From: Tiliqua scincoides
Taxonomy: Eukaryota; Chordata; Lepidosauria; Squamata; Scincidae
Reading direction: 5' to 3'
NCBI RefSeq assembly: GCF_035046505.1
Contig: NC_089822.1
Span: 108,765,307-108,829,306 of the forward strand
Length of the DNA: 64,000 nt
The notes under the pieces were generated by a model, which saw only the letters and a program-made list of their open reading frames with translations, did no database searches and was not told the DNA's origin. The position numbers and the translations under genes are program-made. This document shows positions 40,446 through 53,449 of the stretch, in pieces; position 1 is the stretch's first letter; every line of letters starts with the position of its first letter.

Positions 40446-41397
40446 TGTCACCCAGGGAGTTACCCTGGGCAGCGATCCACGGCGGGGATAAAGGAGGAAA
40501 AAGGGGGATGAGCTGAAGGAGGGGGAGCCAAGCTCCAGGGAACCCTCAGGGGAATGCCCTGGGAAGACAAGGAGCCAGCCAGAGAGGGTAAGGCTCCTGG
40601 GTCATCACTACATCCAGCCTACTCACTCATTGGGCGGGGCAGGGGCCTCCTCAGAGACATGGCAGCCCAGGTGCAGCTACCCCTTTTAAAAGGAAGGGCG
40701 GGGCCCACAGAAAAGAGGACTGGAAACCTCATGAGATCTCAGACCCGGGTGGGGCCAGGAAGAGGCAGGGCTAGAAGGGCTGCCCAAGAGGGGAGGAGGC
40801 ATCTTCCTGAGCTCCAGGAGGAAGGAGCTAGGGACGGCAAAAGAAGGGAGGAAGGCCATGCCTCTGAGAGCCTGGAGGCAGACACAGCTGGGAGGCAGCC
40901 CGAGACCTGCCGAGGCCAGGGACTATGGCTCAGTGAGGGGAGAGTTTCCCCAGGGCCTTGGGAGAACCCCAACAGCGGAGGACCCCAGGAGCACTTCGAC
41001 TGACTCCACTTACCTGGGGAAGCGAGAAGGAGAGGAAGACACAATCCCGACCCTGCTTGTTCCAAGGAGTCTACCCTGGCACACGAACCTTCCTACAGGG
41101 AGTCCAGTGTATCCGGCACAATTCCTGGTGAGGATTACTGGAGAGGGGTAATTGACTGCCCTTTGTGGGGAGTGGTATGGACTATAACTAAAAAACTGTA
41201 CGGGGGATGCCCCGGGGTTCCTGTGAGGAAACAGGGCCCTGCAGATGAATGTAAAAAATGCAACCAAATTAAAAAAGGTCGTCAAACCCCTTTTCACGGC
41301 TCCCCGTTCTTCGCACCAGCCAGGGAGAGACTGGGCGGGCCTGGACTGTACAGCAGACACAGCATCCCTTGACTCCGCCCCCAAGATGGACATAACA
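40446..41397. mobile_element. Solo LTR of an LTR retrotransposon (fossil)
   Basis: A 952-bp non-coding block begins TGTCACCC and ends GACATAACA (the TG...CA form of LTRs). It is flanked by the identical 5-bp repeat GCCTC at 40441-40445 and 41398-41402. No second LTR and no internal region are visible, so it is read as a solo LTR left by recombination. Gypsy-type or endogenous-retrovirus origin cannot be told apart here. The exact flanking repeat suggests moderate age at most. Confidence 0.7.
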
Positions 41398-41714
41398 GCC
41401 TCCTAACAGGACTTCCATGCCTTGTACTTCTACCTATGAGTACATGCACCCTTCTGCATGGTCAGTCACAGCAGTATGCTAAGCCCTAACTTATGTCCTG
41501 GTTCTATTCCAAAGGTGTGGACGTAAGATGGAACAACAAGACAAGATGGACTGTGTCTGTGCCATTGCAGCTGTCTGTGAGTCAGTTATCCATAAGTCGG
41601 GGACCCAATGTATCTAATTTCAAGTTGTAAACACAAAATTGGTTGCCACTGTACTGCAGGCAGAATGTGAGGACCTATCTGTAGCTTTTGCCAGCATGTT
41701 TCTGTACGGATGTA

Positions 41715-42010
41715 CAGGTCGGACCTTGTTATCAAAAGGTTATCAAAAGGATAAAAAAAATCAGTGGAAAAATAGCTTTAAAGTCCCACTTCTAGGTTTC
41801 ATGCTCCTCTGTTGTTGCCCCAGAATGCATTGGTATAGACACTATACTGCATTCAGCCACTATATAGGGTGAATAATGGAATTAAGTTATAATTAACAAT
41901 GCAAAGGTAGGAAATTGGATTTTGTTACTTTTTTCCCTGTTAGAAGGCATTTAAAGGTGGACCCCGGTATCAGTACTGAGTCAAATCAGTGGATACCAAG
42001 GTTCCACCTG
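41715..42010. mobile_element. pogo/Tigger-like miniature transposon, ~296 bp
   Basis: Inverted ends CAGGTCGGACCTTGTTATC and GGATACCAAGGTTCCACCTG; TA precedes the left end and AA (probably a decayed TA) follows the right. Non-coding. Confidence 0.6.
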
Positions 42011-42759
42011 AATTTGAAACAGAATGGATGCAGGCTTGTGCATTTCCTAACAGGCCACAGCAGAAAGTGGCTTTTCTAGGCTTGTGACCTTGAGAGAATG
42101 TGTGAAGCCAGCTTGGTGATGGCATTAAAAATGGCTTTGCAATCTGTAATCCTGAAGTGGGTGTATTGCTTTGCTGCTGAAGGATTTCACAATGGGGAGG
42201 CCAAGGCACTCTGCTGGGCGGAAAATGCAAGCTTAGTCCCATCCAGATGGCTATACACAGGCCAGCTTGTCCTTGACATTTCTGTGGGCAGTCTTGTGAG
42301 GGCGGTCTTTCTTCTGTTGCTTTTCCCCAAATGCCTTCTTGAGCTGTGTCAAAGCAGTCTGTGCAACACCCATAGCTGGATGCATGTCCCTGGCTCATAA
42401 CAGATGAACTTCTGAAAAGGTTTTTAGAACATGCATCTGAAATAGATCTACTGTAGCATTTTCTACTGTAGCATTTTCCTGACGCTTATACAGAAAAGTT
42501 AAGATGAAGGTTAGCTGTGAAATTTTGGCTGTAAATAATTTAAGCATACTCATGAGGTGCTGTATTTCTGTGCACCTCGCAGGTGTACAGTTACTGTCTG
42601 CAGGAACATTCTCTAGGAATGCTGTCTGTTCCCTAAGGGACCTACCCTGCTGCTTTTTTGGTCAGCGTTGCTTGTAACTCTGCTTTGTGCCCCGGTGGGC
42701 TCTTCTGCCAAACTGCTACTATGTCCTAAGCCCACAGGAAATGGCCTTTTAAATATAGA
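42011..42759. other. Intergenic DNA, nothing recognised
   Basis: A 142-codon minus-strand frame and a 100-codon plus-strand frame overlap here without family features. No RNA gene or clear repeat is seen. Confidence 0.4.
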
Positions 42760-45700
42760 CCATTGTTTGTTGGCAACCTTCAGTCTCGAAAGACTATGGT
42801 ATCGCGCTCTGAATGGTGGTTCTGGCACAGCGTCTAGTGTGGCTGAAAAGGCTGATTCAGGAGTGACAATCCCTTCCACACTGGGAGCAAGTGTAGTGTG
42901 TCCCAGGTCTGTCTCCCTGGCTATGGGCCTTCCTTCTTTGCCTCTTTGCTCAGTCTGTTGGCAAAGTGTCTCTTCAAACTGGGAAAGGCCATGCTGCACA
43001 GCCTGCCTCCAAGCAGAACACTCAGAGGCCAAGGTTTCCCATCTTTTGGGGTTCATTCCTAAGGCCTTCAGATCCCTCTTGCAGATATCCTTGTAGCGCA
43101 GCTGTAGTCTACCCGTAGGGTGCTTTCCCTGCACAAGTTCTCCATAGAGGAGATCCTTTGGGATCCGACCATCGTCCATTCTCACGACATGACCAAGCCA
43201 ACGCAGGTGTCTCTGTTTCAGCACTGTATACACACTGGGGATTCCAGCTCGTTCCAGGACTGTGTTGTTTGGAACTTTGTCCTACCAGGTGATACCGAGG
43301 ATGCACCTGAGGCCGCGCATGTGGAAAGCATTCGGTTTCCTCTCCTGTTGTGAGCGAAGAGTCCATGACTCGCTGCAGTACAGAAGTGTACTCAAGATGC
43401 AAGCTCTGTAGACCTGGATCTTGGTATGTTTCGTCAGCTTCTTGTTGGACCAGACTCTCTTTGCGAGTCTGGAAAACGTGGTAGCTGCTTTGCCGATGCG
43501 TCTCTTTAGCTCGGTATCGAGAGAAAGTGTCGGAAATCGTTGAGTCAAGGTACACAAAGTCATGAACAACCTCCAGTTTGTGCGCAGAGATTGTAATGCA
43601 GGGAGGTGAGTCCACATCCTGAACCATGACCTGTGTTTTCTTCAGGCTGATTGTCAGTCCAAAGTCTTGGTAGGCCTTGCTAAAACAGTTCATGAGCTGC
43701 TGGAGATCTTTGGCAGAGTGGGCTGTGACAGCTGCATCGTCGGCAAAGAGGAAATCACGCAGACATTTCAGCTGGACTTTGGACTTTGCTCTCAGTCTGG
43801 AGAGGTTGAAGAGCTTTCCGTCTGATCTGGTCCGGAGATAGATGCCTTCTGTTGCAGTTCCAAAGACCTGCTTCAGCAGGACAGCGAAGAAAATCCCAAA
43901 CAAGGTCAGCACGAGAACACAGCCCTGCTTCACTCTGCTTTGGATGTCAAAGGGGTCTGATGTGGAGCCATCGAAGACAACAGTGCCCTTCATGTCCTCG
44001 TGGAAAGATCTGTTGATGCTGAGGAGCCTGGGTGGACATCCGTTCTTGTTGAGAATCTTGAAGAGGCCGTCCCTGCTGAACAGGTCAAAAGCCTTCGTGA
44101 GATCTATGAAGGCTATAAAGAGTGGCTGTTGTTGTTCTCTGCATTTCTCCTGCAGCTGTCTAAGGGAGAATACCATATCGGTGGTGGACCTGTTGGCTCG
44201 GAATGCTCACTGTGATTCTAGATAGACGCTCTCTGCAAGTACCTGGAGCCTCTTTAGTGCAACTCGGGCAAACAGCTTTCCTACAACGCTAAGGAGAGAG
44301 ATGCTGTGGTAGTTGTTGCAGTCACCCCTGTTGCTTCTGTTCTTGTACAGCATGACGATGTTTACATCCCTCATGTCCTGTCGCACTCCACCTTCTCTCT
44401 AGCAGAGGCAGAGGATTTCATGCAGCTCAGTGGCAATGATCTCTTTGCAGCACTTTAGGACTTCAGCAGGGATGTTTTCTTTCCCAGGTGCCTTGCCAGA
44501 GGTGAGGGAGTCCAGGGCCACGTGAAGTTCTGCTAGGGTTGGTTCACTGTCAAGCTCCTCCAACACAGGCAGGCACTTGATGTTGTTCAGTGCTTCCTTG
44601 GTTACTGCATTTTCTCGGGAATACAGCTCAGAGTAGTGCTGCACCCAGCATTCCATCTGCTGCGACTGGTCCTGCATGACCTCGCCTGTGGCAGACTTCA
44701 GAGGGGCAGTTTTCTTCTTTGTTGGACCTAGGGCCAGCTTGATACTGTCATACATCCCCTTGATGTTGCCTGTGCCAGCTGCTATCTGTATCTGGGAACA
44801 GAGTTGGAGCCAGTAGTCGTTAGCACATCTCCTGGCAGTCTACTGGACTTTGCTTCGATCAGCTCAGAGGACCTGCAGGTTGTGCTCACTGGGACAGGCT
44901 TTGTATGCTGCTGGAGCACTCCTCTTTTCCTCAATGACTGGTGTCAACTCCCTAGAGTGGGCTTCAAACCAGTCTGCGTCTTGTTGGTCTTCTTCCTGAA
45001 TATGCAAGCAAAGGCAGTGTTGTAAATGGCGTTCTTGAAATGTTCCCATCTGTTGGATGCATCTGCATTGGCCGGGCCTGGAAGAGATTCCTCAAGCGCT
45101 TGTGCAAATTCCTCCACTTTTCCCTGATCCCGGGTCTTGCTGGTGTCAATGCGAGGTTTTCCTTCCTTTTTCATGTGATACAGTGGCTTAGTTTGCAGTT
45201 TCACTCTGCTGCACACCAGGGAGTGGTCAGTGTCAGCACCCTGATAACTGCTTGTGATCTTGATGCTGGGAAGGCTGGAGCGTCTGGTGAGAATCAGGTC
45301 GAGCTGGTCCCAGTGCTTTGATCTTGGGTGTCTCCAAGAGACTCTATGTTGGGGCTTCGTGTTCAAGAATGTGTTGCTGACACAGAGACCGTGATGACAG
45401 CAAAGCTCTAGCAGGCGTTGGCCATTTTAGTTCATCCTCCCAGTGCTGAACTGGCCTAAGCAAGTGGGCCATGAACTGTGATCAGCACCAACTCTAGCAC
45501 TGAAATCGCTGAGGATGAACAATGGCTCTTTTTCGGGGATTTTCTTGATAGTGGTGGCCAGGTCATCCTAGAATTTGTCTTTAGCTTCTGCTGAAGATGA
45601 CAGAGTCGGTGCATATGCACTGATGAGAGTGACAAGTCCTGCTGATGAGTGGAGCTGTAGGGACAAAATTCTTTCACTTCCAGCAGAAGGTGGGATGATG

Positions 45701-46223
45701 GATTTCAGCAAGGTATTTCTGACTGCAAAGCCAACGCCATGTTCCCTGGTCTCGTTTGGTGGTTTTCCCTGCCAGAAAAATGAGAAATTTCTCTCCTTGA
45801 CAGATCCTGAATCTGGTAACCTCGTTTCTTGAAGGGCGACGATGTCCATCTGCAGTCTGCTCAGCTCCATGTCAATTATTATTATTAACAGTATTTATAT
45901 ACCGCTTTTCAACAAAACGTTCACAAAGCGGTTTACAGAGAAAAATCAAACAACTAACGGCTCCCTGTCCCAAAAGGGCTCACAATCTAAAAAGATGCAA
46001 AACACCAGCAGACAGCTACTAGAAAAGACACTGCTGGGGTGAGGAGGGCCAATGACAGCTGTTGTGTGTGCATCGTCTATTTCTTGCAGGTCATCAGAGA
46101 AGCCAGGTGTCATTGTCCTTACGTTCCAGGTGCCCAGCTTTAGGGCAGGAGTTTTCTGTTTTCTGTTGCCTGGTGCAGAGTTGTCGATTCGCTCGTCAGT
46201 TTTCACCCTAAACCCCACACACC
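42760..46223 (-). mobile_element. RTE-like LINE, long copy (endonuclease + reverse transcriptase)
   Basis: Read on the minus strand. Endonuclease start LKLGTWNVRTMTPG (about 46150), then MDIVALQETRLPDSGSVKER, ISAYAPTLSSSAEAK, RSSLPSIKITSSYQGADTDH. The RT region includes SGKAPGKENIPAEVLKCC (about 44500), then the long open block 44176-43109: MVFSLRQLQEKCREQQQPLF, FIDLTKAFD, SRVKQGCVLVLTLFGIFFAV and the catalytic FLFADDAAVTAH. The C-terminal block HVVRMDDGRIPKDLLYGELV is near 43190. Several frameshifts separate the blocks. The 3' end has CATAGTCTTTCGAGACTGAA then GGTTGCCAAC. A short L2-like element sits inside at 45876-46040. The fossil ends close to the sulfotransferase first exon. Clade is near RTE by the endonuclease start; not certain. 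Confidence 0.85.
45876..46040. mobile_element. Short L2-like element inside the RTE-like LINE
   Basis: An ATTATTATT tract is followed by TATTTATATACCGCTTTTCA and AAAGCGGTTTACAGAG, CGGCTCCCTGTCCCAAAAGG. Related sequence lies at 25850-25935. LINE coding sequence resumes at about 46045 (TGACAGCTGTTGTGTG). It looks like an L2 3'-tail-derived SINE-like element. Confidence 0.6.
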
Positions 46224-46533
46224 CAGTGAGGTTAACAGACCATGGTGAGGCAGCACCTTACTGGCTGGGGACTGCCCAGCTTAAGGCAGGCAGTAGCTGC
46301 CCAATGAGATGCAATGATCTCTCCCACCGTTGGAAGCAGCATCGGGGAGCCCTGTGGAGGGCTGCATGGGGCTCGCCACACCTCCTGCAATGTTGTGCAG
46401 CCACCTGTAAAGAAAAGCACTCCCCTCCCCCCCTTAGTGACATGATCCTGGGGATTGTATGGCTGCCCTCACTCCCTCCCCCACAAAGACTTACCCCAGG
46501 AGTAAAACTCCCAGGAAGTTTGAGAACCACTGA
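46224..46533. mobile_element. hAT-like element upstream of the sulfotransferase gene
   Basis: The right end GAAGTTTGAGAACCACTG is a clear hAT-type terminus, the inverse of the one at 38753. The left end (CAGTGAGGTTAACAG) is a weak match, so that boundary is approximate. Confidence 0.5.
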
Positions 46534-46953
46534 CACAGGCAATAAGCAGCACTCTGAGCACTTGAAGAAAAGAACTTCTTATGGAAATCCAATGGGAATT
46601 TCTTCACTTCCTTGTGAAGGAGCTCAGACCCTCGTATCTTTTCTCTGAATGTTGGTTTACCTGACTGGGAAAGGTTTGGTATCTTTAGCTCTTGGTGTGT
46701 GCAACAGCTGTTCCTTTGGGGCTTTGAAACGGAAGCTCCATCTCTCCCATCTGCTTGTTTGGCTGCCCTCTCTCTTCCAGAGGGCTCTGAGCTGCTTTAG
46801 GGAGGTGAGGCGAGGCCAGGCACCCTGAGCGGCTTAAGTAGCCACCCAATCAAAGGCTAGACGTAGTGGCTGTTGGTAGGTGAGCAGTGCCAGATGACAG
46901 TCTTCTCAGGGAGCATCTTCCAAATGCTGCCCTGGAGACCTGCTGCTCTAAAG

Positions 46954-49900
46954 ATGAACTACCTTTGCCTCCCAGTTGCTATATGGAAGCACCGCTCTAG
47001 TCTGTTGGTCACCAGCTTACTCCTTTTGCTGCTGCTGCTCCTCAGGCAACTGACCAGGCAGTGAGTATTTGAGTGGGGGTGAGGGGGAACCTTTTGAAGC
47101 AGGGTCTTGAAAAGGATTTTTTTGGGGGGGTGTCTTCGAAGTGGCCATATAACTTTGCCCAGCACAAAATCCTGATCCTCCTATTGCTCAGCTTTTGAAC
47201 CTAATTTAAAAGCTGGCCTTCATTGCAGTTCAGAGTGCCTGCGCCCAGCCAGTGCTTTTACAGCTGGGCTAATGGGGCAGGGCTGTCATTCAGCAAAGAG
47301 CATCTTCCTAGGCTTAAGCACCAACCATGCTGTAAAGTCTTGCCAGAGGTCAGTTGGTCCACCTTTGAAGCCAATCTGCCTTGCACCTTTTGGCCAGAGA
47401 CTTGTGCGGAAGGTGGCATTCTGTAACTCTCAGCTCTTGTTTTAAACCATTTCTGCCCAATGGTGCATATACACAACATGGACCAAATGTGTACACCTGT
47501 GGGCTGGGCAAAAATAGGTTAAAGCAGTGGTCTTCACCCTTTTTCATGCCACAACCCCAATATATAAACAAGCATGAAACTGGGGCCCCACCTCTGATCC
47601 CAGGTCCCAATCATGCCATTCCCTGTCGCTGCCCACCACTGCTTCTGTCATAGGCCAGCCAGGTTAGATAGTAGCCAATGACCCTCCGAATCTGCAGTGT
47701 CTGCCTAGGCTGGTTCCTGAACCAAAGAGGAGATATATATCGGTTTGCCCTATGACCCTGGATACTTTAAAACACTATTCTTCAACCTACAGCTTCAACC
47801 CCTAATGGAGTTGTGACATCTTTATTTGGGGGGGGGGGAGTTGTGGCAACCTTTCAAAGCCTGTGCAAGGGAGGGCTTGGATCCAATCCAGTAATGGCAG
47901 TGCCTTATCAGAACTGAGTCCTTGATATAATCCTGCAGTCTCTTTTCTTGCTGTCTTGCCCTGCAACTCCTAAGGCTGGCTCAGGTTGCTACCTCACACA
48001 GTTATGGTGAAGTCACAAGATGTACAAAGAAATGGAGCAGTCCCCCTCCTTTGGCTCCTGGATCCCCTTTCTGACCCTGGGCCTGTGTATGAATTACCCC
48101 CTTTACCCCCTCTCCTAGGTCCTGGCCTCCCCCTTAAGCTGGTAACCTGCAAGCCTCTGCTTCTCTCTCTCCCTGGATGGGGAACAAGGAAGTGCAGGGT
48201 GAGGCAAAGGAGCAACAGAGGGACATGAACAGGTACAGGTGGATACCCCCTGCCAATCTGCTGCCAGAGGCTTCAAGGATGGGCTAGCCCTACTCCTGCC
48301 GGTGCCATCCCAGCATTAGGCTCTTAGGGCAAACTGATGTACATCTCCTCATATATATATATGTATCTCACAGCGGCCCCACCAAATGCCCCAGGGAGGA
48401 CACCTGATAAGAGACCTACATCCTGGTGCCCTCCCTTGCATCTGACATAGCCCATTTCTAAAGTCAGGAGGTTGCACATACACATCACAGCTTGTAACCT
48501 GTAATGGATTTTTCCTCCAGAAACTTGTCCAATCCCCTTTTAAAGGCGTCCAGGCCAGACGCCAGCACCACATCCTGTGGCAAGGAGTTCCACAGACCAA
48601 CCACATGCTGAGTAAGAAATATTTTCTTTTTCTGTCCTAACCCTCCCAACACTCAATTTTAGTGGATGTTCCCTGGTTCTGGTTTTATGTGAGAGTGTAA
48701 AGAGCATCTCTCTATCCATTCTGTGCATACCCTGCATAATTTTGTCTGTCTCAATCATGCCCCTCCCTCCGGAGCCTCTTTTCTAGGCTGAAGAGGCCCA
48801 AATGCCGTAGCCTTTCCTCATAAGGAAGGTGCCCCAGCCCAGTATTCATCTTAGTCGCTCTCATTTGCACCTTTTCTATTTCCACTATATCCGTTTTGAG
48901 ATGCGGCAACCAGAACGGGACACAATACTCCAGGTGTGGCCTTACCATCGATTTGTACAATTGCATTATAATATTAGCCGTTTTGTTCTCAATGGTTGGC
49001 AACCTTCACTCTCGAAAGACTTTGGTATAAGCCTACAGCACCCAGTTTTCCCAGGCGATCTCCCATCCAAGTACTAACCAGGGCTGACCTTGCTTAGCTT
49101 CCAAGATCAGATGAGATTGGGCATGTGCAGGGTACCTTTTCTAATGATCCCAAGCATAGAATTGACCTTCTTCACTGCTGCCGCACATTGGGTCGACACT
49201 TTCATCGACCTGTCCACCAAGATCTCTCTCCTGATCTGTCACAGACTGCTCAGAACCCATTAGCCTATAATGTGAAGTTTTGATTTTTTGCCCCAATGTG
49301 CATGTCTTTACACGTACTTACATTGAAACGCATCTGCCATTTTGCTGCCCATTCTGCCAGTCTGGAGAGATCCTTCTGGAGCTCCTCACAATCACTTCTG
49401 GTCTTCACCACTCAGAAAAGTTTGGTGTCATCTGCAAACTTAGCTGCCTCACTGCTCAACCCTGTCTCCAGGTCATTTATGAAGAGGTTGAAGAGCACCG
49501 GTCCCAGGACAGATCCTTGGGGCACACCACTTTTCACTTCTCTCCATTGTGAAAACTGTCCATTGACACCCCCTCTCTGTTCCCAATCCATGAGAGGACC
49601 TGCCCTCTAATTCCCTGACTGGAGTTTTCTCAGTAGCCTTTGGTGAGGGACCGTGTCGAACGCCTTCTGAAAGTCCAGATATATAATGTCTACGGGTTCT
49701 CCCGCATCCACATGCCTGTTGACCTTTTCAAAGAATTCTAAAAGGTTTGTGAGGCAAGACTTACCCTTACAGAATCCATGCTGATTCTCCCTCAGCAAGG
49801 CTTGTTGGTCTATGTGTTTTGAGATTCTATCTTTAATGAGGCATTCCACCATCTTACCCGGTCTAGACGTTAGGCTGACCGGCCTATAGTTTCCCGGTTC

Positions 49901-52900
49901 CCCCTTCTTTCCCTTTTTAAAGATCGGTATGACATTTGCTATCCTCCAATCCTCTGGCACCATGGCACCTCTGGCACCATATTTTAGTCAAGAGATCAGC
50001 ATTCTTCAATTTCTTAATGACGCTTGGGTGGATGCCATCAGGGCCCGGTGACTTATTGATCTTTAATTTATCAATGAGGTCTGAAACATCTTCTCTTTCA
50101 ACCTTTATCTGACTTAATTCCTTGGTCAGGAGGGGCCGTTTGGGCAGCGGTATTTGCCTGAGGTCTTCTGCCATGAAGACAGATGCAAAGAACTCATTTA
50201 ATTTTTCTGCCATCTCTAAGTCTCCTTTTATCTCCCCTTTCCCTCCCTCACCATTCAGAGGGCCAACCACTTTTCTGGCGGGTTTCCTGCTTCTAACATA
50301 TTTGAAGAAGCTTTTATTATTCCCCTTAATGTTGCTGGCCACGCATTCCTCATAGTCTCGCTTGGCCTCCCGTATCACCTTCTTACATTTCTTTTGCCAC
50401 AGTTTATGTTCCTTTTTATTATCCTCATTAGGGCAAGACTTCCATTTATGGAAGGAAGCTTCCTTGCCCTTTAGGGCCTCTAACTTGGCTGGTTAGCCAT
50501 GCGGGCACCCTCCTGGACTTAGTGAAGTCCTTCTTCCTTTGTGGTATACTCTTCCGCTGGGCCTCTATTACTGTTGTTTTAAGCAGCCTTCATGCACTCT
50601 GGAGAGACTGGACTCTTTTTACCTTCCCTTTCAACCTCCTTCTAACTAGCCTCCCCATTTGAGGGAAGTCCGCTCATCGGAAGTCAAGGGTTTTTGTGAG
50701 AGATTTGCCCGGTTTTCTTCCCCCAACGTGCATGTCGAAATGGATCGCAACATGATCACTGTTCCCCAACGGCTCAGTAACATTGACATCTCTAACCAGG
50801 TCCTGCGTACCGCACAATATTAAATCCAGAGTCACCTGTCAAGAAATCTGGTCTCCTTTTCGTGACCAGAAAACAAATTGACCCAGTCTATATGAGGATA
50901 ATTGAAGTCCCCCATGATTACAACCCTGTCCCTCCTTGTCACCTCCCTGATTTGTTTCCTCATTTCAAGGTCCCCTTCTGGTTTCTGGTCTGGAGGACGA
51001 TAGTACGCCCCCAGTATTAGGCCTGGTAATTTAACCCACAGAGATTCTATGGTGGAGTCGGACCCGCCTTCAATCTCTACTTTGCTGGATTCTATCCCTT
51101 CCTTAACATAAATGGCCACCCCACCTCCAACACGCCCCTGCCGGTCCCTCCTATAGAGTTTATAGCCCGTATATACTGTACTATTTACTGTATATATACT
51201 GTATACAGTTTATAGAGTTTATAAATGCTGATGCAGTGCCCCTGCCTCCTGTTCTCCAGCCCACCAGTGCTGCCCTTTGAAGTGCAGGCTCTAGCTCACC
51301 TTAGTCACTGTATTCAGCAGCACCAGCACAGTGCTTGGGCACAGTGCTTACCTCTCTGCCTCTTGCAATGCCTCACCTGGTGGCTCCCTTCAGCCTGGAG
51401 CCACTTTGGCAGCTATCAACATGATAGCAGCCAAGTCGCCTGTCACTCAGGCAGGCTGCCACTTGGTCTTAAAGCCCAGAATCTGCAAATAGTAGATATA
51501 TAGAGTATACTACTATCTATGGCAGTGTTTCTCAAACTGTGGGTCGGGACCCACTAGGTGGGTCGCGAGCCAATTTCAGGTGGGTCCCCATTCATTTCAA
51601 TATTTTATTTTGAATATGTTACACTTGATGCTACCATGGTATGTGACTGCATATGGGGAAATTACAGATCTGAACAGGCTACTACGTGTATGTTTGAACA
51701 ATGATAGTAAATGGGACTTACTTCTAGGTAATTGTGGGTAGGATTGCAGCCTAGGATTGTTAAAAATTTCCCTGATGATGATGTCACTTCTGGTCATGAG
51801 ATCACATCTGGTGGGTCCTGACAGATTCTCATTCTAAAATGTGGATCCCGGTGCTAAAAGTGTGAGAACCACTGATCTATGGTTTCAGGCATTCACGACA
51901 GCTCTTGGAACATATTACCAGTGAATACAGGGGACTACTGTATATAAACACACACAAAATGTGTGCTGTAAGGCAGCTATTTTTATGACTCTTTGTAGTG
52001 GAATGGGGTGATTAGAGATCAAATTCCCTCTCTGTCAAGAGGTACACTGTGAAATTCATTGAGCATTACATTCATAGGCTCTAGCTGCCCCCTTGTCACA
52101 GGCTAGGCCTCAAGCTGACAGGAAAACTCATCTAGGTATTGAAGCCAGCAATACACCAGAAATGTAGGGCCCCAGAAGGAACTCTTGTACTTAGTCATCA
52201 TTAACAAAGGTCAAAATCAAATCACCCTAAAGTGGAGCAGATTCCACAGATTGTCTTGTATCACTAGGTAGACTCTGGTAATGCAAAACATGTTCAGACC
52301 TGTTAGCAGAAAAATGCCCATTCTGAATTATTTCTTAGGGTTCAAAGAGCCACTTGCAGCAGACAGGACCTTTTGCCCCAGCCAGCCACAAACTAACAGG
52401 ATTATGCTGTACTGTATTTAATTCTGCCAATTTAATACAGTCCTAACACCATGCCTAAGTGGTATTGTATGTCTGACTTCAGGGAATCCATGAGTGGAGC
52501 AGGGATTCTAATCCTGGTTAACTGAGGCCAGAATTACTTCAGATTAGAATTCTGCCATCTGGAATTATTGTTTCCTATGTAATGTTGTTTATAGGCTGCC
52601 GTTTGTATGAAGGGGCAGAGCATTCTCTGTTTCTTGAAGAATACCATAGTGGATGTAGTCAGTACTCTGTAGCAGCTGCTCATGAGCCCCATCCAGCTCT
52701 TTGACATATACAGTAATGTGTGGCTCTTGGAAATATGTTGACTGATCACATATAAAAAGTAATCACAATATAAAAAGTAAATAAGAAACATTCAAGCTTT
52801 ATAATTTACTGGGTATATACTGAGAGTCCAGTGGATTAAAATGTAAGTTTAATGTTCATGGTGAATACATATATTTAAGAATTTAAATGATTCTTAAATA

Positions 52901-53401
52901 TTGTGGCTCTCTATACCCAAAGTTTGTCAAATGTGCCTCTTACATTAAGCAAGTTACTCTCTCCCCCACTCCCGCCAATATACAAGTAGAAAAATCACCA
53001 AGAAGGAAGGACATCGATGTTCCCACTGCGAGTGACTTGAAGTATCACCATTGCCTTGAAAGCAGTATTTCTTAGCCCTGCCTGCCTGGACTGAGTTCCA
53101 AGACTTCAGAGGCAAATGGTGGAAAATTATACATTTCTGTGTGTAAGACTTAAATATATTTCTTTAATTTGACCCTGGGGAAAGAGGAAGCGGAAACGAG
53201 CCCTGTGGTTCAGGGTAGCAAATGTTTAGCAAACGTAACAGTGTTGTGGACTGACATTCCACGTGAAAGTATGAACCATGCCACCCTCTACAATGAAGCA
53301 CTGAAAAGGATTAGACAACACACTTTACAAGATTACAGAAGATTACATGTGATGTAATCTTTCAATAGGGTGCCCCTGTGGACTAATCAGCAAAAAGTTT
53401 G

Positions 53402-53449
<48 letters not shown>

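Noticed and set aside
40554-41003. 149-codon plus-strand frame
   Set aside because: Lies wholly within the solo LTR and has low-complexity composition; not a gene.
48994-49133. A true 5S rRNA gene
   Set aside because: The 5' nucleotides are missing, the body is diverged, and it carries a LINE-type tail inside a CR1; it is a SINE.
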